From an uncultured Alphaproteobacteria bacterium (GTDB lineage: Bacteria; Pseudomonadota; Alphaproteobacteria; UBA8366; GCA-2717185): a stretch of DNA of 44,233 bases. Below are positions 1 to 8,042 of the stretch, one piece after another. The notes below the pieces were generated by a model. That model saw nothing but the letters and a program-made list of their open reading frames with translations, was not told where the DNA came from and ran no database searches. Position numbers and translations under genes: made by a program. Within the stretch, counting starts at the first letter, position 1. Every line of letters starts with the position of its first letter. The stretch is taken from NCBI GenBank assembly GCA_943788635.1, contig CALSRA010000041.1:1-44233 (forward strand), written 5' to 3'.

Positions 1-216
1 CTCGGCGTTTTACTGCAAGGGACCGAACTACCCGAAGAGGTGGCTGATTGGTCTCTGACCAGCCTCCAAACAAGGCTGATCAAAACTGGAGCGAGGGTGG
101 TGCGTCATGCTCGGGCCATCACGTTCCAACTGGCCGAAGTCGCGGTCAGCTGTGACCTGTTCACTCGCATCCTTGCAGCCATACATCGCCTTCGCTCACC
201 ACCGGTTCCAGGATGA
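1..216 (+). CDS. IS1380-family transposase, C-terminal fragment (5' end outside window)
   Basis: The first base of the window is a codon boundary of the transposase frame and the frame ends at TGA 214-216. The 71 residues are identical to the C-terminus (residues 379-449) of the complete transposase at 14220-15569. The DDE catalytic residues lie upstream of the window start. Whether the rest of this copy is intact cannot be seen. Confidence 0.9.
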   Translation, partial: LGVLLQGTELPEEVADWSLTSLQTRLIKTGARVVRHARAITFQLAEVAVSCDLFTRILAAIHRLRSPPVPG

Positions 217-437
217 TGACCTCAGCAACAAAATCGGAGGAAAAGCGGCGCGATTGGTCCGTCCAAAGGGGTGTTGATCACAACAAAATCCGGGTTAACC
301 AAGCTGTCGAGACCAGAAATCGCGCTCAGTTCCTGGGTCAGGTGCCCAAACAACAGCGAAAGTCGTACAGGCGGCTTGCTCGGGGCACAAAACATCGACA
401 ACATGCAAGAAAGGGCATTCTACTTGGGGAATGTCGG
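1..437 (+). mobile_element. IS1380-family insertion sequence, 3' end only (cut by window start)
   Basis: Bases 1-437 are identical to 15354-15790, the right end of the complete element found later in the window, and in the same orientation. Identity stops at 437/438, which marks the right end of the element. Only the last 71 codons of the transposase, the 3' non-coding tail and the right terminal repeat are present. The left end lies outside the window. A contig beginning inside a repeated IS is typical of an assembly break. Confidence 0.93.
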
Positions 438-1607
438 CTAAGGACTGTTGCCACAAATTTTCCGCGCGAGCGTTTCGCCGGCGACCCGGTGTCCCTCGAC
501 ATTCCAATGACCTATCCCGAGGACGGAATTCGGGAAACCATGCAGGAAAGTGCCTGTTTCGTCCGCGAAATGCCGAAGTGGCTCTTTGAGCGCCAATGCC
601 GGGATCTCCGCGCTGGCGGCGAAAGCTGTTAATCGCCGGTCTGCGTAGTCTAGATCATTCACATTGAGGGACATTGCGAAATTTTGCCGTAGCGCGGCAT
701 CCGGATAGACCTGAACAGGGCCGGGCAAAATGGCAAGAAGGAATTCGGCGCCGCTGGAGACGCTGTCTTTGTGTATCGCGGTGACCAGGGCCTCGGTCGT
801 CGCCCAGCCTTTCTGCCATTCAGGCGTCTTGGGGGCGCGGAATACCTCATATTCACGGCCGGTTGGCGCAAATACCGCTTTGCTATCGCCGCTATCATTA
901 GCCCGCATCAGGTTGCGGAGTCGGGTGGTTCCTTCGCGAATGACCTGAAACAGGTTGGATGTGTTGATGATGGCGTTTCGAAGCGTCCGCCAAAACCGTT
1001 TCCATTTGAAGCGGAAAGCTTGCGTATTGCTGTCATCAAGGGTCAGCACGCCCTGGTCCAGCGTATAATAGACACGATCCTTGTGCCCATCGAGCGCGCG
1101 CTCGCTATTCAATATGTCATTGCCGGTAAAAAGCGCGAGAAGCACCAAATCCGGCTTATATTTGAGGGCATTGTTGCGCAATGTCAGGCGCTCCTGTGCC
1201 GGGCCGTATCCGGAAACGCCGTAATTCAAAACTTCCACTTTTCGCCCGTTCAGGGCCTCACATGTCTCGAGGTCCTTTTCCAGTACGGACCAGAATGTCG
1301 TTGAAACCGGGACCGCCAGCCCCTCGGTCATCGAGTCGCCAAGGATTGCGATGCGGAATGTCCCCTGAGGTTTTACGATTTCGTGATCCCGATCCCGAAA
1401 ACCTTCGCGGTTGATGGAAACATGGGCTTCGCCTTCGGTGCGCCACATGCCACTGACACCTGGAAGTGGCGCCCAGCCACGCAATGGCTCCATCTGGTGA
1501 AAGATCGGAAAGGCAATGCCGGCAATTCGTAAACCGATTTCGGCGACAACCGCGGCGAAAAGCAGGCTGATGGCGATAAGGGTGATTTCCTTGCGACCAG
1601 GCATCAC
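438..1607 (-). CDS. Membrane-anchored SGNH/GDSL-like hydrolase
   Basis: 389 residues. Residues 7-30 form one hydrophobic N-terminal segment, which suggests an anchored protein facing the periplasm. SGNH-family blocks are visible: GDSMTEG at residues 90-96 (nucleophile Ser), NYGVSGYG near 128-135, a TGND block at 161-164, and a C-terminal GHWNVEGH segment supplying a candidate His. Such proteins often remove or transfer acyl groups on polysaccharides, but no substrate can be assigned here. The stop codon (TAG, 438-440) directly touches the end of the IS copy at 437, so the last residues may be native or may have been altered by the insertion. The gene diverges from the MarR operon across a 298-base gap. 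Confidence 0.72.
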   Translation of the reverse strand: MMPGRKEITLIAISLLFAAVVAEIGLRIAGIAFPIFHQMEPLRGWAPLPGVSGMWRTEGEAHVSINREGFRDRDHEIVKPQGTFRIAILGDSMTEGLAVPVSTTFWSVLEKDLETCEALNGRKVEVLNYGVSGYGPAQERLTLRNNALKYKPDLVLLALFTGNDILNSERALDGHKDRVYYTLDQGVLTLDDSNTQAFRFKWKRFWRTLRNAIINTSNLFQVIREGTTRLRNLMRANDSGDSKAVFAPTGREYEVFRAPKTPEWQKGWATTEALVTAIHKDSVSSGAEFLLAILPGPVQVYPDAALRQNFAMSLNVNDLDYADRRLTAFAASAEIPALALKEPLRHFADETGTFLHGFPNSVLGIGHWNVEGHRVAGETLARKICGNSP

Positions 1608-1905
1608 GCGGAAATTCTTGTCTGAGAAAAGGGGGCTTCCCCGTCAGTGTTCGGCAGGTCTGCCAGATGCAACGTCTGTGCAATCATTAAAACGCGTTCC
1701 GATATCAATTCAGTTTGCAAATTCGAAGAATATATCGCCGGAACCGCGAAAACGCTGGGATATTGTACATTTTTCAGATTCCGCAATCTTTGGCGAATTT
1801 ACCGCTTGGATGGCCGGAATGAAAGTATCGTAAATGGTAAGTTTTTTGTAACAAGTGTTATTATATGTCTTGCTTACTATAAGCAAAGCATCTATTTAGG
1901 ATCGC
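1608..1905. other. Divergent intergenic region between the SGNH hydrolase and MarR genes
   Basis: 298 bases with no supportable gene. The half near the MarR gene (about 1735-1900) is AT-rich and carries a perfect palindrome at 1871-1885. It should hold promoters for both directions. No convincing -35/-10 pair stood out, so none is annotated. Confidence 0.6.
1871..1885. promoter_or_regulatory. Candidate MarR operator (perfect inverted repeat)
   Basis: The sequence TGCTTACTATAAGCA has 6-base arms TGCTTA/TAAGCA around a 3-base centre. It ends 20 bases before the MarR start codon. MarR dimers usually bind short palindromes overlapping their own promoter, so autoregulation is a reasonable inference. 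Binding is not shown by the sequence. Confidence 0.5.
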
Positions 1906-2406
1906 ATGTCCAGTCAATCCGTGGAACATCTGTTCGGCTTCCTGCTGAATGACATCTCTCGCCTGATGCGTACGCAGTTCGACAATCGCGCACGCGATCT
2001 CGGGCTGACACGATCGCAATGGCGTGTCCTTGTGTTTCTGGCGCGAAGCGAAGGTATCAATCAGAGCGGTCTCGCCGAATTGATCGAGGTGGATCGTATG
2101 ACGCTGGGGCGAATGGTTGACCGGCTTGAGGCGGCCGGCTGGGTTGAGAGGCGGCCCGATGCGAGTGACCGGCGGGCTTATTGTCTTTTTATTACCGAGA
2201 GTGCCCGGCCCGTGCTGGGCAAGATGATTGTCCTGGCAAATGACGTTCAGGAGGGGGCTCTTGAGGGGCTGTCGAAGGACGAGCGCGAAACGCTTCGCGG
2301 GCTGTTGACTGCAATAATGAGTAATTTATCCACGCGACAATCGGCGGATGAAGCCGATGAGGAAGGCGCGCCGCGCCTTGCGCGTTTTGGAGGTTCCAGT
2401 GACTGA
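1906..2406 (+). CDS. MarR-family transcriptional regulator
   Basis: 166 residues, the usual MarR length. The winged helix-turn-helix is clear: a helix pair around LTRSQWRVLVFLAR, then NQSGLAELIEVDRMTLGRMVDRLEAAGWVERR and the wing DASDRRAYCLFITE. The ATG at 1906 is chosen because translation upstream would run into the palindrome at 1871-1885. The stop overlaps the GTG start of the HlyD gene by 8 bases, so the two are translationally coupled. It probably represses its own operon (1906-8018) and responds to a small acidic or aromatic ligand, as family members commonly do. The ligand is unknown; a pathway acid handled by the downstream enzymes is a good guess. Confidence 0.9.
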   Translation: MSSQSVEHLFGFLLNDISRLMRTQFDNRARDLGLTRSQWRVLVFLARSEGINQSGLAELIEVDRMTLGRMVDRLEAAGWVERRPDASDRRAYCLFITESARPVLGKMIVLANDVQEGALEGLSKDERETLRGLLTAIMSNLSTRQSADEADEEGAPRLARFGGSSD

Positions 2407-3520
2407 TGATCAAGAAAAAGAAGAAAAAGTAGTCCGGCATACTCCGCGGCGTCCGCGGCGTTTTTTGAAATTCCTGTTTCGTCTGGTGCTTTTGATAATT
2501 CTGCCAGGGGCAGCAGCCTTGGTTGGCGCTTATGTCTATGTGACCGGACAGCGCTATGTGACCAGTGAAAATGCATTCGTGAAGGCAAACAAGATCGCCG
2601 TCAGTTCGGAAGTCTCCGGCAAGGTTCTTACGGTGAATGTCGGTGAGCATGACACCGTGCGTAAGGGACAATTGCTGTTTCAGATCGACGATGAAGCATA
2701 CCGGATTGAACAGGCGGAAGCGCATGCGGCATTGCAACGCATTAACAACGACGTGGAATCATTGCGCGCCACGTATCGGGTGAAACAGGCCGAACTCAAG
2801 CTGGCAAAGGACGATTTTTCGTATTTCGATAAGACCTTCAAGCGTCGCGAACAGTTGCGGGCACGTGGAAATACGTCCGAGGAAAGTTTTGATCAGGCGC
2901 GACGGCAGCGTAATTCGGCGCAACAGAACATTACAATTTTGCAGCAGGAAATTCGTCAGATTCTATCGGGGCTCAATGGTAACCCGAAGCTCAAGGTCGA
3001 AGACTATCCGGCTTTCCTGCAGGCGCAGGCGGTTTATGATCGCGCCTCGCTCGATCTGCAGCGTACCGTCGTTCGCGCGCCGACATCCGGTCGGATCAGT
3101 AAAATTACGATGGAACCGGGGGAATTCGTAAAATCAGAGGAACCGCTGTTCGCCATCATTTCCGACAAGTCTGTCTGGATTGAGGTGAACCTCAAGGAAA
3201 CCCAGCTTACGCATGTGAAAAGCGGGCAACAGGCGGTTATTGAAATAGACGCGTATCCGGATGTGAAATGGACAGCCACGGTTGACAGTATCAGCCCGGC
3301 GACCGGCGCGGAATTTGCCATACTGCCGCCCCAGAATGCGACAGGAAACTGGGTCAAGGTCGTGCAGCGACTACCAATTCGGCTCATTCTCGACGACCTT
3401 GCCGGCGGACCGACGCTCCGTGCCGGTATGAGTGCCTTTGTTGACATCGACACCGAACATGAAGCCGTGCTGCCCGGATTCGTGAAAGAGGCTCTGGCCT
3501 GGGTGTCGCCTGAACAGTGA
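2399..3520 (+). CDS. HlyD/EmrA-family membrane fusion (adaptor) protein
   Basis: 373 residues from GTG 2399. This start is preferred over the in-frame ATG at 2348 because GGAGG (2389-2393) sits five bases upstream. Layout: Lys/Arg-rich cytoplasmic start, one transmembrane helix at about residues 22-46, a first biotinyl-lipoyl-like half (SSEVSGKVLTVNVGEHDTV), a long coiled-coil hairpin (about 105-205), the second lipoyl-like half (TSGRISKITMEPGEFVKSEE), and a beta-barrel. This is the EmrA/HlyD architecture, which bridges an inner-membrane pump to an outer-membrane channel. No EmrB-type MFS pump, ABC protein or TolC gene is adjacent. The gene shares a GTGA overlap with the following flavoprotein, so it is co-translated with catabolic enzymes. 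Confidence 0.88.
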   Translation: MTDDQEKEEKVVRHTPRRPRRFLKFLFRLVLLIILPGAAALVGAYVYVTGQRYVTSENAFVKANKIAVSSEVSGKVLTVNVGEHDTVRKGQLLFQIDDEAYRIEQAEAHAALQRINNDVESLRATYRVKQAELKLAKDDFSYFDKTFKRREQLRARGNTSEESFDQARRQRNSAQQNITILQQEIRQILSGLNGNPKLKVEDYPAFLQAQAVYDRASLDLQRTVVRAPTSGRISKITMEPGEFVKSEEPLFAIISDKSVWIEVNLKETQLTHVKSGQQAVIEIDAYPDVKWTATVDSISPATGAEFAILPPQNATGNWVKVVQRLPIRLILDDLAGGPTLRAGMSAFVDIDTEHEAVLPGFVKEALAWVSPEQ

Positions 3521-5073
3521 CGGGCGAACCGAATTCATTTTCGTCCGCTGTCGATCATTTCGATGACAGCACCGACGTCATCGTTGTGGGCTATGGGTTT
3601 GCCGGCGCTGTATCCGCGATCTCGGCCCATGATGCCGGTGCTGAGGTGTTGCTGGTCGAAAAAATGCCGCATCTGGGCGGTATTTCCATTTGCGCGGGGG
3701 GCGGGTTACGCCTCTCCGACGACCGGGACGCGGCTTTTGCCTATCTGAAGACGACGAATGACGGCACGACTCCGGATGATGTGATTGCCGCGTTCGTCGA
3801 CGGCATGTTTGAGCTTGAAGGCTTCGTTCGGGGGCTCGCACAGGTGAACGATGCGGAACTGACCCGTATCGACAGACCGGGCAATTATCCGTTTCCGGGT
3901 CATGATTCGATGTATTTCCTGGAGGTCGAGAAAGTTCCCGGTTTCGACCGGGCGACCGGATATGCGCATGCTCGTTCGCTGCGAAACGGCACCAATATGA
4001 TGAAGGTGCTGGAAGATAATATGGCCAGCCGTGCGATAGACGTTCGGTTTTCGACACCGGCGCGGCGGTTGATTATCGGTGCCGACGGGGCGGTACAGGG
4101 GCTGTGGGTCGAAGGGCCCGATGGTCCACGATCAATTCGGGCCCGTCGCGGTGTCGTGCTAGCGTGTGGCGGGTTCGAGGCGAATGCCGAGATGCAGCGC
4201 CAGTACTGGCAGATCAATCCGGTTCTGTCGGCCGCATTTCGGGGCAATACCGGTGACGGGTTGCGGATGGCGGTCGCCGCCGGCGCAGACCTTTGGCATA
4301 TGTGGCATTTTCACGGCTCCTATGGTTTCCGACATCCCGATCCGGACTTTCCATTTGGTATCCGCATGAAACGTCTGCCCGACTGGGTACCCGATGTGCG
4401 CCCCGCGGAAACCCCGATGAGCTGGGTTCTGCTGGACCGGCGGGGCCGGCGGTTTATGAACGAATACGATCCCTATCTGCAGGATACCGGCCATCGTGCG
4501 CTTGATGCGATGGATGCGTCGACCATGCGGCAACCCAATGTGCCGTGCTTTGCGGTCATCGACGAGGTTGGTCGCGCGATGTATCCGATGGGCGGCGTTG
4601 TCTTCAATGACAGCAATGTGACGCCCTATAAATGGAGCACCGATAACTTGGCGGAAGTCGAGAACGGTCTGTTGAAGAAAGCGGATAGTGTCGCCGAACT
4701 GGCTGGGATTATTGGCTGTGACAGTGCGGTTCTTGAAGCCTCGTTTGAGCGCTGGAATGCTGCGTGCGAGAACGCCGGTGATGATGATTTCGGACGGCCG
4801 CAGGCGACAATGATGCCGATTGCGACACCGCCATTCTATGTCGGCGAAATCTGGCCAATCGTGTCGAATACCCAGGGCGGACCGGTGCATGATGCCCTGC
4901 AACGTATCGTGAATCCTTTCGGCGAACCGATTCCCGGACTGTATGAAGCGGGTGAGGTTGGCAGCATATGGGGACACCTGTATCTTTCCGGAGCAAATCT
5001 TTCGGAATGTTTTATTGGTGGTCGCATCGCGGGGCGTGAAGCGGCGAACCGGGTGCCCGATACGGCGCCGTAG
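3517..5073 (+). CDS. FAD-dependent dehydrogenase of the fumarate reductase/ketosteroid dehydrogenase type
   Basis: 518 residues from GTG 3517, overlapping the previous stop by 4 bases. A Rossmann FAD site lies near the N-terminus (DVIVVGYGFAGAVSAISA, then the acidic end of strand 2 in LLVEK). A second FAD block reads RRGVVLACGGFEANAEM, and the C-terminal FAD-binding motif reads YEAGEVGSIWGHLYLSGANLSEC followed by GGRIAGREAA. This FAD_binding_2 family includes fumarate reductase flavoproteins, urocanate reductase, tricarballylate dehydrogenase (TcuA) and 3-ketosteroid dehydrogenases. These interconvert CH-CH and C=C next to a carbonyl or carboxylate. No signal peptide or haem motif is present, so it is probably cytosolic. 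With a hydratase and a lyase downstream, oxidation of a substituted succinate to an unsaturated diacid is the likely job; the substrate is not determined. Confidence 0.85.
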   Translation: MTGEPNSFSSAVDHFDDSTDVIVVGYGFAGAVSAISAHDAGAEVLLVEKMPHLGGISICAGGGLRLSDDRDAAFAYLKTTNDGTTPDDVIAAFVDGMFELEGFVRGLAQVNDAELTRIDRPGNYPFPGHDSMYFLEVEKVPGFDRATGYAHARSLRNGTNMMKVLEDNMASRAIDVRFSTPARRLIIGADGAVQGLWVEGPDGPRSIRARRGVVLACGGFEANAEMQRQYWQINPVLSAAFRGNTGDGLRMAVAAGADLWHMWHFHGSYGFRHPDPDFPFGIRMKRLPDWVPDVRPAETPMSWVLLDRRGRRFMNEYDPYLQDTGHRALDAMDASTMRQPNVPCFAVIDEVGRAMYPMGGVVFNDSNVTPYKWSTDNLAEVENGLLKKADSVAELAGIIGCDSAVLEASFERWNAACENAGDDDFGRPQATMMPIATPPFYVGEIWPIVSNTQGGPVHDALQRIVNPFGEPIPGLYEAGEVGSIWGHLYLSGANLSECFIGGRIAGREAANRVPDTAP

Positions 5074-5108
5074 TTCCGATCAGGGAACTGTTGGAGAGAG
5101 GGTGAATT

Positions 5109-6518
5109 TTGGGCCAGACGATGTTCGACAAGCTTTGGCAACGCCATGTCATTGCCGAGGAAGCTGACGGCGAAACACTGGTCTATGTCGACCGATGCCT
5201 TGTGCATGAGGGCGCGCGGCATGCCTTTGAAAAGCTTGAACGGGACGGTCATGCGATCTGGAATCCCAAGCAGGTTATTGGCTTCGCGGATCACTATGCG
5301 CCGACCCGGAATCGTGATGCGGGACTGGATGGCATCGCCGATCCCAAAATTCGGAACATGCTGGGATTGATGGCCATCAATATGGCTCGATACGACATTC
5401 CGTATTTTGGCCTTGATGACCCGCGGCAGGGGGTATTGCACGTCGTCAGCCCGGAACAGGGAATGACCCTGCCCGGAATGATTCTGGTTGGTGCTGATTC
5501 GCACACGTCAACGCATGGCGCGTTCGGGAACCTGTCCTTCGGGTTAGGGGCTTCCGATACAGCGCATGTCCTGGCGACGCAGAGCCTGTGGCTGCAACGC
5601 CCCGGAACGATGCGTATTACAATCGATGGCGAGATGTCCTTTGGGGTCACTGCCAAGGATGTGATCCTGAGCGCCATTGCCAAAATTGGCGTCGGCGGGG
5701 GTGTCGGGCATGTAATCGAATATGCCGGGTCAACCATTCGACGTATGTCGATGGAAGAGCGGATGACGGTTTGCAACATGTCGATCGAGGCGGGTGCCCG
5801 CGCCGGTATGATTGCGCCGGACGAGACGACATTCGCCTATTTGAAGGGGCGGCCGTTTTCGCCGGAAGGCTCGGATTGGGACGCCGCGATGGCAGATTGG
5901 CGGACGCTGGGATCTGACAGTGATGCTGTCTTCGACCGGGAAGTGGTTTTCGACGTGAAGGACCTTGCACCCATGGTGACCTGGGGGATCACGCCGGAGC
6001 AGGCGGCGTCGATCAACGGATGTGTTCCGTTGCCGGACGACATGAGCGGTTCGGAGGCACAGGCGGAAGTTCGCACGGCGCTGGAATATATGGACCTTGC
6101 GCCGGGCACGCCCCTTGTCGATATCCCGATTGACCGGGTTTTTATCGGGTCCTGTACGAATGGCCGTATCGAGGACCTGCGCGCCGCGGCTGAGGTGGCG
6201 AAAACGGGACGCGCTGTTGTGCCGGTGATGGTCGTACCGGGCTCGACAATCGTAAAGAAGCAGGCGGAAGCAGAAGGTCTGGATAAAATATTTGAAGCTG
6301 CAGGGTTTGAGTGGTGCGCAGCAGGGTGTTCGATGTGCACGGCGATCAATGGCGATCATCTGAGCCCGGGTGAGCGCTGCGCCTCGACAAGCAATCGGAA
6401 CTTTCGCGGTCGACAGGGAACGTTGGGCCGGACGCATTTGATGAGCCCAGCAATGGCTGCAGCGACGGCGTTACGCGGGCAATTGGCCGATGTACGGATG
6501 CTGGGTGAGGGGGCGTAA
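5109..6518 (+). CDS. LeuC-like aconitase-family hydratase, large subunit
   Basis: 469 residues, normal for LeuC. The TTG start at 5109 is supported by GGAGAGAGGG just upstream and because the N-terminus (MGQTMFDKLW) lines up with the usual LeuC start. The [4Fe-4S] ligands are present: Cys349 in GSCTNG, and Cys407 and Cys410 in AGCSMC. The active-site block ADSHTSTHGAFG is intact. LeuC/LeuD enzymes are two-subunit hydro-lyases; relatives act on isopropylmalate, citraconate, homoaconitate or dimethylmaleate. Leucine biosynthesis is unlikely here because there is no leuB and the gene lies between a flavin dehydrogenase and an isocitrate-lyase-type enzyme. It is followed within 2 bases by its small subunit. 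Confidence 0.9.
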   Translation: MGQTMFDKLWQRHVIAEEADGETLVYVDRCLVHEGARHAFEKLERDGHAIWNPKQVIGFADHYAPTRNRDAGLDGIADPKIRNMLGLMAINMARYDIPYFGLDDPRQGVLHVVSPEQGMTLPGMILVGADSHTSTHGAFGNLSFGLGASDTAHVLATQSLWLQRPGTMRITIDGEMSFGVTAKDVILSAIAKIGVGGGVGHVIEYAGSTIRRMSMEERMTVCNMSIEAGARAGMIAPDETTFAYLKGRPFSPEGSDWDAAMADWRTLGSDSDAVFDREVVFDVKDLAPMVTWGITPEQAASINGCVPLPDDMSGSEAQAEVRTALEYMDLAPGTPLVDIPIDRVFIGSCTNGRIEDLRAAAEVAKTGRAVVPVMVVPGSTIVKKQAEAEGLDKIFEAAGFEWCAAGCSMCTAINGDHLSPGERCASTSNRNFRGRQGTLGRTHLMSPAMAAATALRGQLADVRMLGEGA

Positions 6519-6520
6519 AC

Positions 6521-7138
6521 ATGGAAGCCTTTACGACATTGTCGGCCATCGCCGTACCGTTGGATGAAGCGAATATTGATACGAACCAGCTTTGCCCGAC
6601 TCGTTTCAACAAGTTGCCGGATGGGCCGGAAATGGCGTCGGTTCTGTTTCACGACCTTCGCTTTGATTTAGACGGAGAAGAGCGGCCCGAATTCATTCTG
6701 AACAGGTTGCCTTACCGAAACGCCGGGATCATTGTTGCCGATCGCAATTTTGGTTGCGGTTCGTCCCGGGAGTCAGCGGTTTACGCTTTGAAAGCATTTG
6801 GCATTCGTGCCGTCATCGCACCAAGTTTTGGCGATATCTTCGCGGGGAACTGTTTTCGAAATGGTCTGTTGCCCGTGGTGGTCCCAGATACAACAGCCAT
6901 GCGGCAGCAGATTCATGCCGAGGTCGGGGCAGCAATAGGTATCGACCTTCCAGCCCAAATCGTGACCGGACCGGACGGTATCGCGACTCGGTTTGATATC
7001 CACCCGCTTCGCAAGCAGTGCCTGGTAGAGGGGCTCGACGATATCCGGCTGACAATCGGTTACCGCGACCGGATCGCGGCCTTTGAAAAACAGCATCATG
7101 CCGCGCGGCCCTATCTGGCGCCGATACGGGGTATGTGA
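6521..7138 (+). CDS. LeuD-like aconitase-family hydratase, small subunit
   Basis: 205 residues, the normal LeuD size. It carries the swivelling-domain signatures NFGCGSSRE and the later PSFGDIFAGNCFRNGLLPV. The conserved NIDTDQIIP-type segment of LeuD reads NIDTNQLCPTRF here, and the residue after SSRE is Ser rather than the usual His. Both changes are near the region that shapes the substrate pocket in this family and may point to a substrate other than isopropylmalate. It pairs with the LeuC-like subunit ending 2 bases upstream. The exact function, hydration of an unsaturated diacid such as a substituted maleate, is inferred from context. Confidence 0.88.
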   Translation: MEAFTTLSAIAVPLDEANIDTNQLCPTRFNKLPDGPEMASVLFHDLRFDLDGEERPEFILNRLPYRNAGIIVADRNFGCGSSRESAVYALKAFGIRAVIAPSFGDIFAGNCFRNGLLPVVVPDTTAMRQQIHAEVGAAIGIDLPAQIVTGPDGIATRFDIHPLRKQCLVEGLDDIRLTIGYRDRIAAFEKQHHAARPYLAPIRGM

Positions 7139-7157
7139 CGCAATGGGGAACGGAATA

Positions 7158-8018
7158 ATGCGGCAATCGACAAAACTGCGTAAACTGATCGCTGGCGATG
7201 ACATCATCGTCGCACCTGGCTGCTATGACGGATTGTCAGCCCGTCTCATTGAAAGCGCCGGCTTCAACGCCGCCTATGTCAGCGGCGGCGCGACGGCGCG
7301 TAGCACAGGCATTCCCGATATGGGATTGATCAGTCTCTCGGAAATTGCGTCGCGCCTGGCGCAGATTGTGGATGCCATCGAAATTCCGATCATTGCCGAT
7401 ATGGATACAGGGTACGGAAATGCGCTGAATGCCCGAGCAGCGGTAAAAGCATTCGAGCGGGCAGGGGTAGCGGGGTTCCATGTCGAGGATCAGACCTTCC
7501 CGAAACGGTGTGGTCACTATGACGATAAGAGCATCGTGTCGGAGGTCGAGTTCTGCCAGAAAATTCGGGCAATCCGGGATGCATCTGAAGACGACGACAC
7601 GGTTATCATTGCGCGCACCGACGCGATCGCGGTGGAAGGATTTGATGCGGCCATCGACCGTATGCACAAATACATGGAGGCGGGCGCTGACGTCGCATTT
7701 ATCGAAGCGCCGACCACCGAAGCTGAAATTGAGGAAGTGGCCAGACGTATTCCCGGACCAAAGTTGATCAACATGTTTCTGGGGGCCAAGACGCCATTGA
7801 TGTCCACCAGCCGGCTGGCGGAAATTGGCTACAAGATCGTCATTATTCCCAGCGATACACAGCGTGCGGCTATCCGGGCAATGCAACGGGTGCTGGAGAC
7901 GATCAAGCGAGACGGTCATAGTGAGGCAATGGCCTCCGATATGGCGTCTTTCAAGGACCGGGAGGCCATTGTGAACACGGCGGCCTTTATTGACATCGAC
8001 AAGCGGTACGCGAGTTAA
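7158..8018 (+). CDS. Isocitrate lyase/PEP mutase superfamily C-C lyase (methylisocitrate or dimethylmalate lyase-like)
   Basis: 286 residues from ATG 7158, chosen because GGGGAACGGA lies just upstream; an in-frame ATG at 7143 is also possible. Superfamily features: the substrate loop YVSGGATARS, the metal-binding block DMDTGYG, VEDQTFPKRCGH with the catalytic Cys of the K-[KR]-C-G-H motif, and the barrel strand block IIARTDA. The Cys marks a true lyase rather than an oxaloacetate decarboxylase-type member. Relatives cleave 2-methylisocitrate to succinate plus pyruvate, or 2,3-dimethylmalate to propionate plus pyruvate. No methylcitrate synthase or prpD is nearby, so propionate catabolism by the methylcitrate cycle is not the obvious role. 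It closes the MarR-led operon; the next gene converges on it. Confidence 0.87.
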   Translation: MRQSTKLRKLIAGDDIIVAPGCYDGLSARLIESAGFNAAYVSGGATARSTGIPDMGLISLSEIASRLAQIVDAIEIPIIADMDTGYGNALNARAAVKAFERAGVAGFHVEDQTFPKRCGHYDDKSIVSEVEFCQKIRAIRDASEDDDTVIIARTDAIAVEGFDAAIDRMHKYMEAGADVAFIEAPTTEAEIEEVARRIPGPKLINMFLGAKTPLMSTSRLAEIGYKIVIIPSDTQRAAIRAMQRVLETIKRDGHSEAMASDMASFKDREAIVNTAAFIDIDKRYAS

Positions 8019-8042
8019 GCTACGTCGGGATGGCGGTGTCGG

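Noticed and set aside
213..632. Plus-strand open frame starting at the transposase stop and running out of the IS (also seen at 15566-15853)
   Set aside because: It crosses the IS boundary into unrelated flanking DNA with different endings in the two copies, is highly basic, and matches no family; it is probably the non-coding IS tail.
4159..4977. 272-codon minus-strand frame
   Set aside because: It is fully antisense to the FAD dehydrogenase, is His/Arg/Ile-rich, has no family motifs, and is a typical mirror of a GC-rich gene.
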